A stretch of 64,000 bases of DNA from Crocinitomicaceae bacterium (GCA_020635955.1 JACJYW010000004.1:1-64000); one strand, 5' to 3'; positions 52,601-61,104 are shown, counted from the first letter of the stretch. A program made the numbers and translations. The notes: generated from the sequence alone by a model not told the origin.

Positions 52601-53365
52601 CGGTAATTCATAACTTACAATTTCATTCCCTTGAACATAAGCATGTCCATCAAAAATGGTCACATCTCTCCAATTCATCAAAGAATTTTCGTAAACCACA
52701 ATCATTCCCCATCCACCATAATATCCTGTTGCACCACCGTTTCCTTCAACCAGGGCCATATCAGCAACGGTATACGCACCAATACCATGATCCTGAACAT
52801 AGTCCGTCACTTCAATGTAGGCTGAATACATATGGCCGTGTTCACCATCCGGATAATAAATGTTACCTGGATTAGCTTCCAGATCAGTATACCCGGCAGC
52901 TCCCGGCCCTTTGAGTTTTACTTTTCGCTTATTGAATGTTTTCGTGGTTGCTCCTATTGTTACATCAAATTCTTCAGGACTTGAACTCGTATTACTTGCG
53001 CGTCCTGTCCAATACAATCCTGCATATATAATGTTGGAACAGACAGGATTTGCCCCATTTTCAGTTGAAAACTCAAGGGTAGCAGTTGAAGAGTTAAAAG
53101 TTGTTGCATCACCATCTACATCTACATATTGCATCACGTTATAACTATTGTTCGTGTTGTCATTGTATGAAACCAGGGTTAGATTGGTATTTCCGATCAT
53201 GGCAAAATCTCCCTGAATATTATAGATCAGTTCAGTTGGCGTATAGATAGATGCTCTTTGTGTAAATGAATGAATCACCTGTCCAAATGAATTATTTCCA
53301 ATTGAAAACATTACAACCAATACGGCTAAATGTCTGATTATTTTAATCATATTAATTCTTTTCAT
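46601..53365 (-). CDS. Giant T9SS surface protein: HYR and SprB repeats with type B sorting domain
   Basis: About 2254 residues from ATG 53365 (a signal peptide follows: IIRHLAVLVVMFSIGNNSFG-Q is its core, split for length). An N-terminal region of about 550 residues is followed by one SprB repeat, about 13 HYR modules (nine almost identical, about 79 residues each) and five SprB repeats. The protein ends in the gliding-motility-type C-terminal domain (FSPNGDGHNDLFEIHG ... IYNRWGNLVF ... WDGVSKNGQKLPDGTYFA), a type B T9SS signal. It is most likely exported by the neighbouring PorP/SprF protein and displayed on the surface as an adhesin. Confidence 0.92.
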   Translation of the reverse strand: MKRINMIKIIRHLAVLVVMFSIGNNSFGQVIHSFTQRASIYTPTELIYNIQGDFAMIGNTNLTLVSYNDNTNNSYNVMQYVDVDGDATTFNSSTATLEFSTENGANPVCSNIIYAGLYWTGRASNTSSSPEEFDVTIGATTKTFNKRKVKLKGPGAAGYTDLEANPGNIYYPDGEHGHMYSAYIEVTDYVQDHGIGAYTVADMALVEGNGGATGYYGGWGMIVVYENSLMNWRDVTIFDGHAYVQGNEIVSYELPVSGFQAVQSGNVNMKMGLMAGEGDVGISGDYFQIRNWQDNAWITLSHAGNTTNNFFNSSVETGGNARTLNLQNNTGVDIAMFDVPNPGNTVLTNGQTSTKFRYGSTQDTYVIFCIAMAIDAYIPDVEALVSTESINGVPVGGGPIVVQPGEVIQYSVQIKNQGTEPIDNAVFVVPIPYTTTYVPASINTQVNFAPLPSPNTAYFDPGNGPTGAVVWDFGTLPLPPVGNPDSVLAELTFELLVTEDCFTLMNPDCPPQVVLTGGNTTGVGQISGSTFDLPFIQGYETAGPCIGEPITEPLILDIDAAQHITDNCGSEPISRDFIFCDYEDASIPYDSIANYFPAGLKFYNTNSVTPGSTEYTEENPFPATPGIETYFAIPDGIPHCYYTFTITVQAPIETTAISTSNVTCPGFSDGAINLTVFGGTAPLTYDWSGPGAFTASIEDISSLIEGVYNVTVTDSLGCTADNSATIITIPDVIPPSILCATDLIASTVSGTCTYTHLSTSLNPSASDNCTLNSVTYSLSGATSGTGTSLNGVVFNSGVTTVLWIADDDSGNDNTCSFTVTVNDNEDPTITCPTDVTVSNDAGLCESASVSLGTSITGDNCAVATVTNDAPASYPVGTTTVTWTVTDIHGNSATCTQDVTVNDNEDPTITCPIDVTVSNDAGNCSASGVSLGTPTTTDNCGVATVTNDAPATFPVGTTTVTWTVTDIHGNSATCTQVVTVNDNEDPTISCPTDVTVNNDPGNCSTDLVNITLGTPTTADNCGIATVTNDAPATFPVGTTTVTWTVTDIHGNSATCTQDVTVNDNEDPVVTCPADVTVDSDAGLCEATSVTLGTPTTADNCGVATVTNDAPATYPVGTTTVTWTITDIHGNSITCAQDVTVNDNEDPTITCPADVSVSNDPGNCSATGVSLGTPTTSDNCGVATVTNDAPATFPVGTTTVTWTVTDIHGNSATCTQDVTVNDDENPSITCPLDVTVNNEPGNCSTDLVNISLGNPITADNCGVATVTNDAPATFPVGTTTVTWTVTDIHGNSATCTQDVTVNDNEDPTIACPSDVTIDNDPGTCESASVTLGTPTTADNCGVATVTNDAPATFLVGTTTVTWTVTDIHGNSATCTQDVTVNDTENPTITCPIDVTVDNDPGNCSATGVALGTPITNDNCGVATVTNDAPATFPVGTTTVTWIITDIHGNSVTCTQDITVNDTENPTITCPTDVTVNNDPGNCSTDLVNISLGNPITGDNCAVATVTNDAPATFSVGTTTVTWTVTDIHGNSATCTQDVTVNDNEDPTLTCPSDQFDAVNATCSYTILDYTTLAVYSDNCGATISQDPPAGTIMTVGDTTITLTVTDGAGNSIQCSFELTVADTTAPVFNSCPGDVIINNDPGNCSAVATWVVPSANENCGLVITSDYNSGDVFTVGTTLVTYVATDPSGNTDTCQFNVIVTDNEAPVLTYCQADTSSCDSVIVYNLPTATDNCGVASIIQTAGLGSGATFPVGTTVEEYEITDINGNVSVCTFTITVHPLPTATGVVTNVSCFAAADGSIDLTPANGTSPYTFDWSNGQITEDISGLDTGAYGLTILDFNLCQFDTTFLITQPDTIMVDFTYENVSCFDSSDAYINIFPVGGTTQYSFNWSNGETEQNIDTLTAGTYDLTLTDANGCTYQLSIDITQPDSMYATSVVANATCISPDGALDITIFGGSMPYSFLWSNGDTIQDLDSVVAGMYSVVITDTNGCMLIYQDSIAPANYLSLTYNTEDILCYGDSTGSIDIFLLNAIEPVTYNWLNADSTFVGDSTTLAGISAGMYYLSIVDSNGCTLLDTMGIVQPDSLYLEMELSLYTGDYNISNYLGSDGWIDLTVYGGTQPYNFIWSTGSEDEDLEELAAGNYSVVITDANGCAIQASDTLTEPLMLEMPNGFSPNGDGHNDLFEIHGIDVFPNNELLIYNRWGNLVFSTTGYNNDWDGVSKNGQKLPDGTYFAILKIEGMEDEITGFIDLRTVRNK
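48730..50930 (-). repeat. Tandem HYR-module repeats, about 237-bp units
   Basis: Nine consecutive coding units of about 237 bp (roughly 79 residues; DNEDPTITCP to TVTDIHGNSATCTQDVTV) follow one another with very high similarity. Units alternate between two central forms (GLCESASV/GNCSATGV and GNCSTDLVNIS). The region is a hot spot for recombination or polymerase slippage and for assembly error. Confidence 0.9.
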
Positions 53366-53375
53366 GTTAATCTCG

Positions 53376-53888
53376 TTATTGATTAGATTCGGCGGTATAC
53401 ACAACCTTAACATTTTCCAGTTTTCCGGAAATCAATTTCTCTACTTCTGATTTTTCACAGTTAATATCATCAGGCAAACTACACAGCTCTATGGATGAAC
53501 TGATGTAGATATATTTCAGACTTTCGAATTTTTTGAATTGACCTATGTCAATTTTGATAGATAACTCTGATGATTGATTGATCTGTATCACAATTACTTC
53601 AATGCTACCTGAATTCTTTATCTTATTCCAGTCAAAATTCAATGAATTCATATCAATATAGAGCCTAATCGGCTTACTCTCCCCCTTATCATGCAATTCG
53701 TTACTGATCACATAATTTGTTGGTACCACACCTAATGTAAGATCTTCGAGCGAGTATAGGGACTGTGGTTCTTTAGACTCCTTCTCGATCATGACAAAAA
53801 GATTTTCAACCTGTCCAAAGCAGAAATTAAAACCCTGTATGGAAATAAAAAAGATCGATATCGCACTATAAGAAATCAGGTTTTTCAT
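53376..53888 (-). CDS. Small secreted protein upstream of the HYR protein
   Basis: A 170-residue protein from ATG 53888, which begins a signal peptide (MKNLISYSAISIFFISIQ..., cleavage after CFG). The longer frame to 53948 adds 20 residues without support. The mature region has a leucine-rich-repeat-like or strand-rich section (FESLKYIYISSSIELCSLPDDI). It ends 10 bp before the HYR protein's start, so it is probably the first gene of that operon. No function is known. Confidence 0.7.
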   Translation of the reverse strand: MKNLISYSAISIFFISIQGFNFCFGQVENLFVMIEKESKEPQSLYSLEDLTLGVVPTNYVISNELHDKGESKPIRLYIDMNSLNFDWNKIKNSGSIEVIVIQINQSSELSIKIDIGQFKKFESLKYIYISSSIELCSLPDDINCEKSEVEKLISGKLENVKVVYTAESNQ

Positions 53889-54106
53889 GATAAAAAAATT
53901 TAAACAAAGTTCTTTAAGAATCAATTGATAACAAGTGACTTTAATCACTTATATACCCGACATATATCAATCGTGTTAAATCAGGTATTTCAAGCTTGGA
54001 GATGCTAAAATCTTGAATTAAATCACTCTATTTTATAAAAATACGTTGAGCGGGTCAATTTTATCTGTAAGTCGATAATTCTACCGGACATTTCTTGAAC
54101 ATTCTG

Positions 54107-54135
54107 TTTGTTAATTGGATAATGGGTTATATTTG
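54107..54135 (+). promoter_or_regulatory. Probable promoter of fabG
   Basis: TTTG (54107-54110) and TATATTTG (54128-54135) are separated by 17 bases, slightly short for the Bacteroidota consensus. The start would fall near 54142, just before the ATG at 54152. Confidence 0.6.
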
Positions 54136-54151
54136 ACTAAAATTAATTTAC

Positions 54152-54898
54152 ATGGGACTATTAGACGGTAAAGTTGCAATCATTACAGGTGCTTCAAGAG
54201 GTATTGGTAAGGCAATTGCACAAAGATTTATTGAAGAAGGCGCAAAAGTGGCTTTCACCTATTTATCATCAGAAGAAAAAGCAAAAGCACTGGAAGCAGA
54301 ACTAACTGCTAACGGTGGAGAGGCAAAAGGATTTAAATCAAATGCTTCAGATTTTGACGCAGCTCAAAAATTAGTTGATGATGTAGTTGAGGCTTATGGC
54401 ACCGTGGATGTTCTCGTAAATAATGCGGGAATAACGAAAGACAATCTTTTAATGAGAATGAGTGAAGAAGATTGGGATGAAGTGATCAATACGAATCTAA
54501 AATCTGCTTTTAACTTAACTAAAGCCGTTATTCGCCCAATGCTGAAAGCCAGACAGGGATCTATCATTAATATGAGTTCAGTTGTTGGAGTTTCTGGTAA
54601 TCCAGGACAGGCTAACTATGCTGCATCAAAAGCAGGTATGATCGGATTCACAAAATCAGTAGCGCAGGAATTAGGTTCAAGAAATATTAGATGTAATGCA
54701 ATTGCACCTGGATTTATTGAAACAGAAATGACAGCCGCTTTAGATGAAGCTGTTGTTCAGGGTTGGAGAGATGGAATTCCAATGAAACGTGGAGGAACAC
54801 CTGTAGATGTTGCCAATACAACTGTATTTCTAGCTTCAGATCTTTCAGGATATGTGACCGGACAAACAATCAATGTTTGTGGCGGAATGTTGACTTAG
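54152..54898 (+). CDS. fabG: 3-oxoacyl-[acyl-carrier-protein] reductase
   Basis: A 248-residue short-chain dehydrogenase of fatty-acid elongation. The cofactor motif is TGASRGIGKAIA, the active-site serine is in NMSSVVGVSGN, and the catalytic pair is in NYAASKAGMIGF (Tyr and Lys). NNAGITKDNLLMRM and the C-terminal GQTINVCGGM are typical of FabG rather than of other dehydrogenases. It has its own promoter and terminator, so it appears to be transcribed alone. Confidence 0.96.
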   Translation: MGLLDGKVAIITGASRGIGKAIAQRFIEEGAKVAFTYLSSEEKAKALEAELTANGGEAKGFKSNASDFDAAQKLVDDVVEAYGTVDVLVNNAGITKDNLLMRMSEEDWDEVINTNLKSAFNLTKAVIRPMLKARQGSIINMSSVVGVSGNPGQANYAASKAGMIGFTKSVAQELGSRNIRCNAIAPGFIETEMTAALDEAVVQGWRDGIPMKRGGTPVDVANTTVFLASDLSGYVTGQTINVCGGMLT

Positions 54899-54921
54899 TC
54901 AATTGTATAAATACTTAAAAA

Positions 54922-54952
54922 GGAGCCGTTCAATTTTGCGCGGCTTTTTTTA
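54922..54952 (+). terminator. Terminator after fabG
   Basis: AGCCG (54924-54928) and CGGCT (54941-54945) pair around a 12-base loop and are followed by a T run. The stem is short, so efficiency may be modest. Confidence 0.75.
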
Positions 54953-55145
54953 TGACCTAAAACGTTTACGCGCAATAAACAACACACTACACCTACTCCT
55001 ACCTTTCTGATTCATAGGCAATTATATCCTCTTCGTCGATTGGTCGAAACCCAAGTTGCTTTTATCTATTTAATATGCAAGCATAGCTAAATTATGATCG
55101 TTTTTGTGAATTCGCTCCGTATTTTTGCGCTGTAAATATCTCAAT

Positions 55146-55559
55146 ATGAAAAGAATAGAATGCAGGATATCAACAGTAGAACCAGTTTCGGAGGATATTC
55201 TGTTTATAGATATACAATCAAATCAAAAATTTGGAATTGAAGACTATAATGAGATCAAACAAGCAGCCCTAAAAATTGGAGAAGGAGAGAGTTTTTATAA
55301 TATCATAAATCTTGGCGAATTTACTATACCAGATCGCGAAGCCAGACTAGCTTCTTGCAGTCTTGAAGGTTCGTACTACAAAAAAGCAGATGCGTTCGTC
55401 ATTCAATCTCTCCCACAAAAACTGGTGGTTAAATTATTCTTGAAAACGCATAAACCAGTTGTTCCAACTCGCGTATTCAATTCAAGAGAAGAAGCTGAAA
55501 AATGGATTAAATCCATTCGATCAACCCGAATTTCTTTGAACAGAAATTTGATCCTATAA
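55146..55559 (+). CDS. STAS-like (DUF7793-type) protein
   Basis: A 137-residue soluble protein from ATG 55146; the frame to 55125 has no better start. Features such as FIDIQSNQKFGIEDYNEIK, YNIINLGEFTIPD and KPVVPTRVFNSREEAEKWI look like the STAS/SEC14-like domain found in many Bacteroidota regulators. It has no kinase or phosphatase neighbour. A putative -7 TATTTTTG is at 55120-55127. Function not known. Confidence 0.75.
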   Translation: MKRIECRISTVEPVSEDILFIDIQSNQKFGIEDYNEIKQAALKIGEGESFYNIINLGEFTIPDREARLASCSLEGSYYKKADAFVIQSLPQKLVVKLFLKTHKPVVPTRVFNSREEAEKWIKSIRSTRISLNRNLIL

Positions 55560-55614
55560 TTGAAATCTATTAAACCTTTGCGAACCTTTTTGGTCGAAGA
55601 GGGTATAAACAATT

Positions 55615-55956
55615 ATGTTAAGGTTAAGGTCAATTTTAATAATAGTAATTGCTTTTGGTTTCTTTACTTGTAATAAAAGTCAAAAGGATGTCAATTCACA
55701 AGCAAAATATACCTATGGAGTTCAGAAATGGGAAACCTTAGGATCACAAACGCTTGTTGTTATGGATGCAGGAAACCCTTCTCAATTAGAGCAGGATATT
55801 CAATTTACCGTTGAAGTTTTTAACACAGCAGGTAAAAAATTCTCTAAAGACACTACCATTCATTTTAACAAAGAAGAGAGAAGCAAGGATTTTCAACTAC
55901 TGATCGACACAGAAGGAGAAGTTGAGAAAGTAAAGATCGAAGCTAAAGAAATCTAA
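55615..55956 (+). CDS. Small lipoprotein
   Basis: A 113-residue protein with a lipobox FFTC (Cys19) after a hydrophobic signal. The mature part has two strand-rich stretches (QDIQFTVEVFNTAGK and KDFQLLIDTEGEVEKVKIEA). No family is recognised. It converges on the symporter gene with a 4-bp overlap. Confidence 0.75.
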   Translation: MLRLRSILIIVIAFGFFTCNKSQKDVNSQAKYTYGVQKWETLGSQTLVVMDAGNPSQLEQDIQFTVEVFNTAGKKFSKDTTIHFNKEERSKDFQLLIDTEGEVEKVKIEAKEI

Positions 55957-57368
55957 ACATCCTCTCTTAATTCACCCTCAGTTGAAGCTATAATTGTTGT
56001 TACAGAAGCATCTCCTGTCACGTTAACAACCGTTCTGCACATATCCAGGATCCTATCCACCGGCATAATAATAGCTATCCATGCTGGATTAAGATCAACA
56101 GATGTGAGTACCATCATCAACATTACCAATCCTGCGCTTGGTACGGCTGCAGAACCAATAGATGCAAGTGTTGCTGTCATCACAATGATCAATTGTTCAG
56201 TAAATGAAAGATCGATCATATGCAGCTGTGCCAGAAAAATTACTGCAACAGCCTGATACAATGATGTACCATCCATATTTACTGTTGCTCCAATTGGAAG
56301 CACAAAACTTGCCATTTCAGACTTCACACCAACCTTCTCTTCCACACACTCCATAGTTACTGGCAATGTAGCCGCAGAAGAACTTGTTGAAAAGGCTGTT
56401 AATTGAGCTGGAGCGATCTTTTTCCAAAATTCTCCATACTTGATCTTCTTCACAATCAATGATACTAAGGCTGGATAAAGAAGGATCAGAAATAATAAAC
56501 CTGCTATTACAACAAATGAATATTGTCCCAATGAAGCTAATAGATCAACGAGTTCAGCATTTGTATTTGCCATTGAGCTCATTTTAGAAGCCATCAAAGC
56601 AAAGACAAAAAATGGTGCACCTTTCATAACAATCTCCACCATTTTCAAAAACACTTCATTAATTCCATCAAATAATTTCACTACAGGTTCTGATTTATCC
56701 GTAGGAACGAATAACAAGCAAATACCAAAAAAGATAGAAAACACAATAACCTGGAGCATTAGTTTTGGATTGCTCAATGAGATCATTATATTCTCAGGCA
56801 CCATATCAACAAGTGCGTTCAATGGACCGGCATCCTTATTTGCACTTACTTGTTCCTGAACTTTCGCTACTTCAGAATCAACCACCATTTCTTGTCCTGA
56901 CATTTCTGCTACTATCGCCGCATATTGTGGATCTTCAGTATAACGAATATCATCTTTAAACTCAACAGCACCATTCGTTGATTTCACCCATAACTCGTAT
57001 GAAATTCTATTTTGAATTTGCTGTTCTTTTGAAATAGCATGACCAGGCTTAGCAATATTTACGAAAAGTAGTCCTATGGATACTGCCAATACAGTAGTGA
57101 GTAAATATATAGCTAAGGTCTTTGCTCCTATCCTACCTAATTTGGAAATGTCCTTCAATGAAGAGATCCCAACAATTATGGAGAACATAACCAGGGGAAT
57201 TGCAATGAACTTTAAAGCCCTAATGAATATTGTCCCAAACGGTCCGATCCAATCTGCGGTGAAATCATTCCAACCAAAATTAATTGATAGAAATGCCCAG
57301 ATGATTCCGAGTAACATTCCGATTATAATTTTCCAATGTAGGGCTAAACCCTTAGACTCTTTTTTCAT
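55953..57368 (-). CDS. Dicarboxylate/amino acid:cation symporter (DAACS family)
   Basis: A 471-residue membrane transporter with about eight transmembrane helices and two re-entrant hairpins. The signatures are FSTSSSAATLP (hairpin 1 serine-rich motif) and GATVNMDGTSLYQAVAVIF (NMDGT motif) followed by GSAAVPSAG. It would take up glutamate, aspartate or C4-dicarboxylates with Na+ or H+. A loop of about 90 residues between helices 3 and 4 (residues 100-190) is longer than usual. The 266-bp gap upstream has no recognisable gene. Confidence 0.94.
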   Translation of the reverse strand: MKKESKGLALHWKIIIGMLLGIIWAFLSINFGWNDFTADWIGPFGTIFIRALKFIAIPLVMFSIIVGISSLKDISKLGRIGAKTLAIYLLTTVLAVSIGLLFVNIAKPGHAISKEQQIQNRISYELWVKSTNGAVEFKDDIRYTEDPQYAAIVAEMSGQEMVVDSEVAKVQEQVSANKDAGPLNALVDMVPENIMISLSNPKLMLQVIVFSIFFGICLLFVPTDKSEPVVKLFDGINEVFLKMVEIVMKGAPFFVFALMASKMSSMANTNAELVDLLASLGQYSFVVIAGLLFLILLYPALVSLIVKKIKYGEFWKKIAPAQLTAFSTSSSAATLPVTMECVEEKVGVKSEMASFVLPIGATVNMDGTSLYQAVAVIFLAQLHMIDLSFTEQLIIVMTATLASIGSAAVPSAGLVMLMMVLTSVDLNPAWIAIIMPVDRILDMCRTVVNVTGDASVTTIIASTEGELREDV

Positions 57369-57580
57369 ACGTTGTATAAATATACTGTTTTATCTAATCC
57401 TCAATAAAGGAATAATAGCAACCTTAATTTCATTAGGATCGCAATCCAATTATGATCTTATAGTTAAAACTGGAATAGCGCCATTGAATTTTATGAAAAT
57501 GGAGATCAAAATATTACCTACTCAAAGAGTATTATCTGGAACTAATGCATATTTAAATTATAGATAATAATACTGACAAA
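57369..57580. other. Intergenic region between the symporter and rpsA terminator
   Basis: AT-rich, no convincing gene. A + strand frame that enters from inside the symporter gene runs through to 57567, but it has no start or domain of its own. The symporter promoter must lie here; no clear TAnnTTTG was seen on the minus strand. Confidence 0.4.
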
Positions 57581-57611
57581 AAAAGGGATCCGTCAATGAC
57601 GGATCCCTTTT
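57581..57611 (-). terminator. Terminator after rpsA
   Basis: AAAAGGGATCCGTC pairs with GACGGATCCCTTTT around a short loop. It lies 24 bases after the rpsA stop on the minus strand. Confidence 0.88.
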
Positions 57612-57634
57612 GAATTCTTAGATAATAAAGGATC

Positions 57635-59647
57635 TTATTTATCCTCTTTACCTTCCATTTCCTCTTTAAGAGCTGATAAAGCATCAAGATCACCAAGCGT
57701 AGATTTCTCATTTGATTGGTTCACAGCATCAACTGCTTTGTTTCCAGCACCAGCTGCTTTCTTTTTAGTTGGTTTATCATCACCTTCTTCGAAAGTTCTA
57801 GTGTGAGAAACAACGATCTTTTTACCGTCTTTGTTGAATTCGATCACTTTGAAATCTAATTTCTCATCAACAGTAGCATTGCTTCCATCTTCTTTCTTCA
57901 TGTGTTTTTTAGGGCAAATTGCCTCAACTCCATGAGGAAGTGCGATAACTGCAGCTTTATCTTTTTTATCTTCGATCACTGTTCCTTGATGTACAGTTCC
58001 TTCAGCAAATTCAGCTTCGAACTCATCCCATGGATTTGTCTCCAATTGTTTGTGTCCTAAAGCGATTCTTCTGTTATCTCTGTCTAATTCAAGAACAACA
58101 ACATCCAATACATCTCCTACTTTGCAGAATTCAGATGGATGTTTGATCTTCTTTTGCCAAGATAGATCTGAAATGTGGATCAATCCGTCAACTCCTTCTT
58201 CTAACTCTACAAACACACCAAAGTTGGTGAAGTTTCTAACTGTAGCTTTGTGTTTAGAATCAACTGGATATTTAGTATCGATATCAGCCCATGGATCTGG
58301 CATCAATTGTTTAATACCTAGAGACATTTTTCTTTCGTCTCTATCCAATGTTAGGATAACTGCTTCAACTTCATCTCCAACAGCCATGAAATCCTGTGCA
58401 GATCTCAAGTGTTGTGACCAAGACATTTCAGAAACGTGGATCAAACCTTCAACACCCGGAGCAACTTCGATAAATGCACCGTAGTCAGCAATAACAACTA
58501 CTTTACCTTTTACTTTGTCTCCAACTTGTAGATTTTGATCAAGCGCATCCCAAGGGTGAGATTGTAATTGTTTCAATCCAAGAGCAATTCTTTTCTTAGA
58601 ATCATCAAAATCAAGGATTACAACATTGATCTTCTCATCCAATGTAACGATCTCTTCTGGGTGATTAACTCTACCCCAAGAAAGGTCAGTAATGTGGATC
58701 AATCCGTCTACACCACCAAGGTCAACGAATACTCCGTAAGAAGTAATGTTTTTAACAGTTCCTTCAAGAACCTGACCTTTTTCAAGACCACCGATAATTT
58801 GTTTCTTTTGCTCTTCAAGCTCAGCTTCAATAAGCGCTTTGTGAGAAACAACAACATTTCTGAACTCATGGTTAATTTTAACCACTTTGAATTCCATGTT
58901 CTTTCCTACAAATTGATCGTAATCTCTGATTGGTTTAACATCTATTTGAGAACCTGGTAAGAACGCTTCAATTCCAAAAACATCAACGATCAAACCACCT
59001 TTAGTTCTACATTTAACGAAACCAGTGATTACCTCACCTGATTTAAGAACATCATTAACTCGTTGCCAAGCTCTGTGTGTTCTTGCAGTTCTGTGAGATA
59101 ATACTAATTGTCCGTATTTATCTTCTAATTGTTCAACGAATACTTCAACTGAATCTCCAACTTTAAGATCTGGATTGTATCTGAATTCATTGATTGGAAT
59201 AACACCTTCAGATTTGTAATTTACGTTTACAACTACCTCTTTTTTAGTTAAAGCGATAACTGTTCCATCCATTACTTCTTTTTCCATAATAGAAGTCAAT
59301 GATGAATCGTAAACCTCATCTAATTTTGCTTTTTCCTCAGCAGTGTGACCTTTGTTCTCGTATGCGAACCAGTCAAACTCTTCAGCAACCGGAACTTCTA
59401 CTTTAGTAGCTGCCTTTTTTGCTTTTGGAGTTTCTTCTGCAACATCTGCTGTTACTTCCTCAACTACTTCAACAGATTTCACTTCTGCAACAGGAGCTTC
59501 TTCTTTTTTAGTTGTTTTTTTAGCTGTGGTAGTTTTTTTAGCAGCTGTAGATTTTGCTGCTGTTTTTGTGGCTGGTTTAGCCTTTGATGTGGTAGTTTTT
59601 TTAGCTGCTGCTTTTTTTGCTACCTCTTCTTTTTTTTCTTCTGCCAT
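57635..59647 (-). CDS. rpsA: 30S ribosomal protein S1
   Basis: A 670-residue ribosomal protein. The first ~90 residues are a Lys/Ala/Thr-rich extension (KKTTTAKKTTKKEE and similar), typical of several Bacteroidota. Six S1 RNA-binding domains follow, with repeated GVDGLIHITDLSW / GVEGLIHVSEMSW / GVDGLIHISDLSW cores. It binds mRNA and promotes initiation; in this phylum it partly replaces the weak Shine-Dalgarno. A strong promoter with an 86-nt leader precedes it. Confidence 0.96.
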   Translation of the reverse strand: MAEEKKEEVAKKAAAKKTTTSKAKPATKTAAKSTAAKKTTTAKKTTKKEEAPVAEVKSVEVVEEVTADVAEETPKAKKAATKVEVPVAEEFDWFAYENKGHTAEEKAKLDEVYDSSLTSIMEKEVMDGTVIALTKKEVVVNVNYKSEGVIPINEFRYNPDLKVGDSVEVFVEQLEDKYGQLVLSHRTARTHRAWQRVNDVLKSGEVITGFVKCRTKGGLIVDVFGIEAFLPGSQIDVKPIRDYDQFVGKNMEFKVVKINHEFRNVVVSHKALIEAELEEQKKQIIGGLEKGQVLEGTVKNITSYGVFVDLGGVDGLIHITDLSWGRVNHPEEIVTLDEKINVVILDFDDSKKRIALGLKQLQSHPWDALDQNLQVGDKVKGKVVVIADYGAFIEVAPGVEGLIHVSEMSWSQHLRSAQDFMAVGDEVEAVILTLDRDERKMSLGIKQLMPDPWADIDTKYPVDSKHKATVRNFTNFGVFVELEEGVDGLIHISDLSWQKKIKHPSEFCKVGDVLDVVVLELDRDNRRIALGHKQLETNPWDEFEAEFAEGTVHQGTVIEDKKDKAAVIALPHGVEAICPKKHMKKEDGSNATVDEKLDFKVIEFNKDGKKIVVSHTRTFEEGDDKPTKKKAAGAGNKAVDAVNQSNEKSTLGDLDALSALKEEMEGKEDK

Positions 59648-59739
59648 TTTGGCTATTTACTTGTATCTCATCTATCTGGATCAATGAGAGGTGTTAAACA
59701 TTTCAACTCCAGCAGTCGACCTTTTTCTAAAACGGACCG

Positions 59740-59771
59740 CAAAGATAGTATATCCTTGTTGTTAAACCAAA
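59740..59771 (-). promoter_or_regulatory. Promoter of rpsA (TTTG - N20 - TATCTTTG)
   Basis: On the minus strand TTTG (plus 59768-59771) is followed after 20 bases by TATCTTTG (plus 59740-59747). This is a near-perfect Bacteroidota promoter. Transcription would begin near 59733, leaving a leader of about 86 bases before the ATG at 59647. Confidence 0.8.
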
Positions 59772-59925
59772 TAAATTGGAGTTTTTATTGATAGAAAATC
59801 CCGATCGAAAATTTCAGGGCAAAAAATTATTGGTAAGGAGATAACTTATTGATCGTCAATGGTAAATGAAAAAGTAATTTTTTAGCTAGCTTTATACCAC
59901 GAAAAATTCAAGAAAATTCTAAATA

Positions 59926-61104
59926 ATGAAAGAAGTTTATATCATATCAGCTGTACGTACTCCAATTGGAAGTTTCATGGGTTCACTCGCTAGTGTTCCT
60001 GCAACTAAATTGGGAGCAACAGCTATCAAAGGTGCCCTATCAAAAGCCGGTATCTCTGCTGATAAAGTAGATGAGGTATTCATGGGTAACGTTCTACAAG
60101 CCGGATTGGGTCAGGCTCCAGCAAGACAAGCTGCTATATTCGCCGGTATTGGACAAGAGGTTCCTTGTACAACAGTAAATAAAGTTTGTGCTTCCGGAAT
60201 GAAATCAATTAGTCTTGGAGCTCAAACCATCCTTGCAGGAGACAATGATATCGTTGTGGTAGGTGGAATGGAAAACATGTCTCAAGTACCTCATTATTTA
60301 CATGGTAGAGATGGTGTTAAATTGGGAGATATTAAAGTTAAAGACGGTATGATCCTGGATGGGTTGACGGATGTCTATAACAGAGTTCATATGGGTGTTT
60401 GTGCCGATAAATGTGCCACTGAAAAGAATATATCAAGAGAAGATCAGGATGCATTTGCGATTGAATCTTATAACAGAGCTGCAAAGGCTTGGGCTGCAGG
60501 TAAATTCAATGACGAAATTGTTCCAGTTGAAGTACCACAAAGAAAAGGTGATCCAATCATTTTTGCTGAAGATGAAGAATACAAGAATGTAAAAATGGAC
60601 AAGATCCCACAATTGAATCCAGTATTTACTCCTGATGGAGGAACAGTAACAGCAGCAAATGCTTCAACATTAAATGATGGAGCATCAGCATTGGTTATTG
60701 CCTCAGGTGAAGCTGTTCAAAAATATGGATTGAAACCAATTGCAAAAATTGTTGCGTATGCAGATGCAGCCTTAGCACCTGAATGGTTCACTATTGCTCC
60801 TTCTAAAGCAGTTCCGAAAGCTTTGGAAAAAGCAAAACTTAAAGTAAGTGATATCGATTATTGGGAATTGAATCAAGCATTCTCTGTGGTTGGATTAGCA
60901 AACATGAGAGAATTAGGTTTGGATCCTGCTAAGGTTGATGTTAATGGTGGAGCTGTATCAATAGGACATCCTCTTGGTAATTCAGGTTCAAGGATCATTG
61001 TTACTTTAATCAATGTTTTGAAACAAAATGGAGGAAAACTTGGTGCTGCCGGAATTTGTAACGGTGGTGGTGGAGCTTCAGCTATGGTGATCGAAAATAT
61101 CTGA
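59926..61104 (+). CDS. Acetyl-CoA C-acetyltransferase (thiolase)
   Basis: A 392-residue thiolase. The nucleophile Cys is in NKVCASGMKSI (near residue 88), the C-terminal HPLGNSG carries the active-site His and the GICNGGGGASAMV motif the second Cys. It condenses or cleaves acetoacetyl-CoA, in fatty-acid/ketone degradation or precursor supply. It stands alone, between rpsA and a terminator, so the pathway is not shown by context. Confidence 0.94.
   Translation: MKEVYIISAVRTPIGSFMGSLASVPATKLGATAIKGALSKAGISADKVDEVFMGNVLQAGLGQAPARQAAIFAGIGQEVPCTTVNKVCASGMKSISLGAQTILAGDNDIVVVGGMENMSQVPHYLHGRDGVKLGDIKVKDGMILDGLTDVYNRVHMGVCADKCATEKNISREDQDAFAIESYNRAAKAWAAGKFNDEIVPVEVPQRKGDPIIFAEDEEYKNVKMDKIPQLNPVFTPDGGTVTAANASTLNDGASALVIASGEAVQKYGLKPIAKIVAYADAALAPEWFTIAPSKAVPKALEKAKLKVSDIDYWELNQAFSVVGLANMRELGLDPAKVDVNGGAVSIGHPLGNSGSRIIVTLINVLKQNGGKLGAAGICNGGGGASAMVIENI

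Noticed and set aside
57076..57567. 163-residue plus-strand frame opposite the symporter 5' end
   Set aside because: Most of it is antisense to a well-supported gene, and the rest has no domain or promoter.
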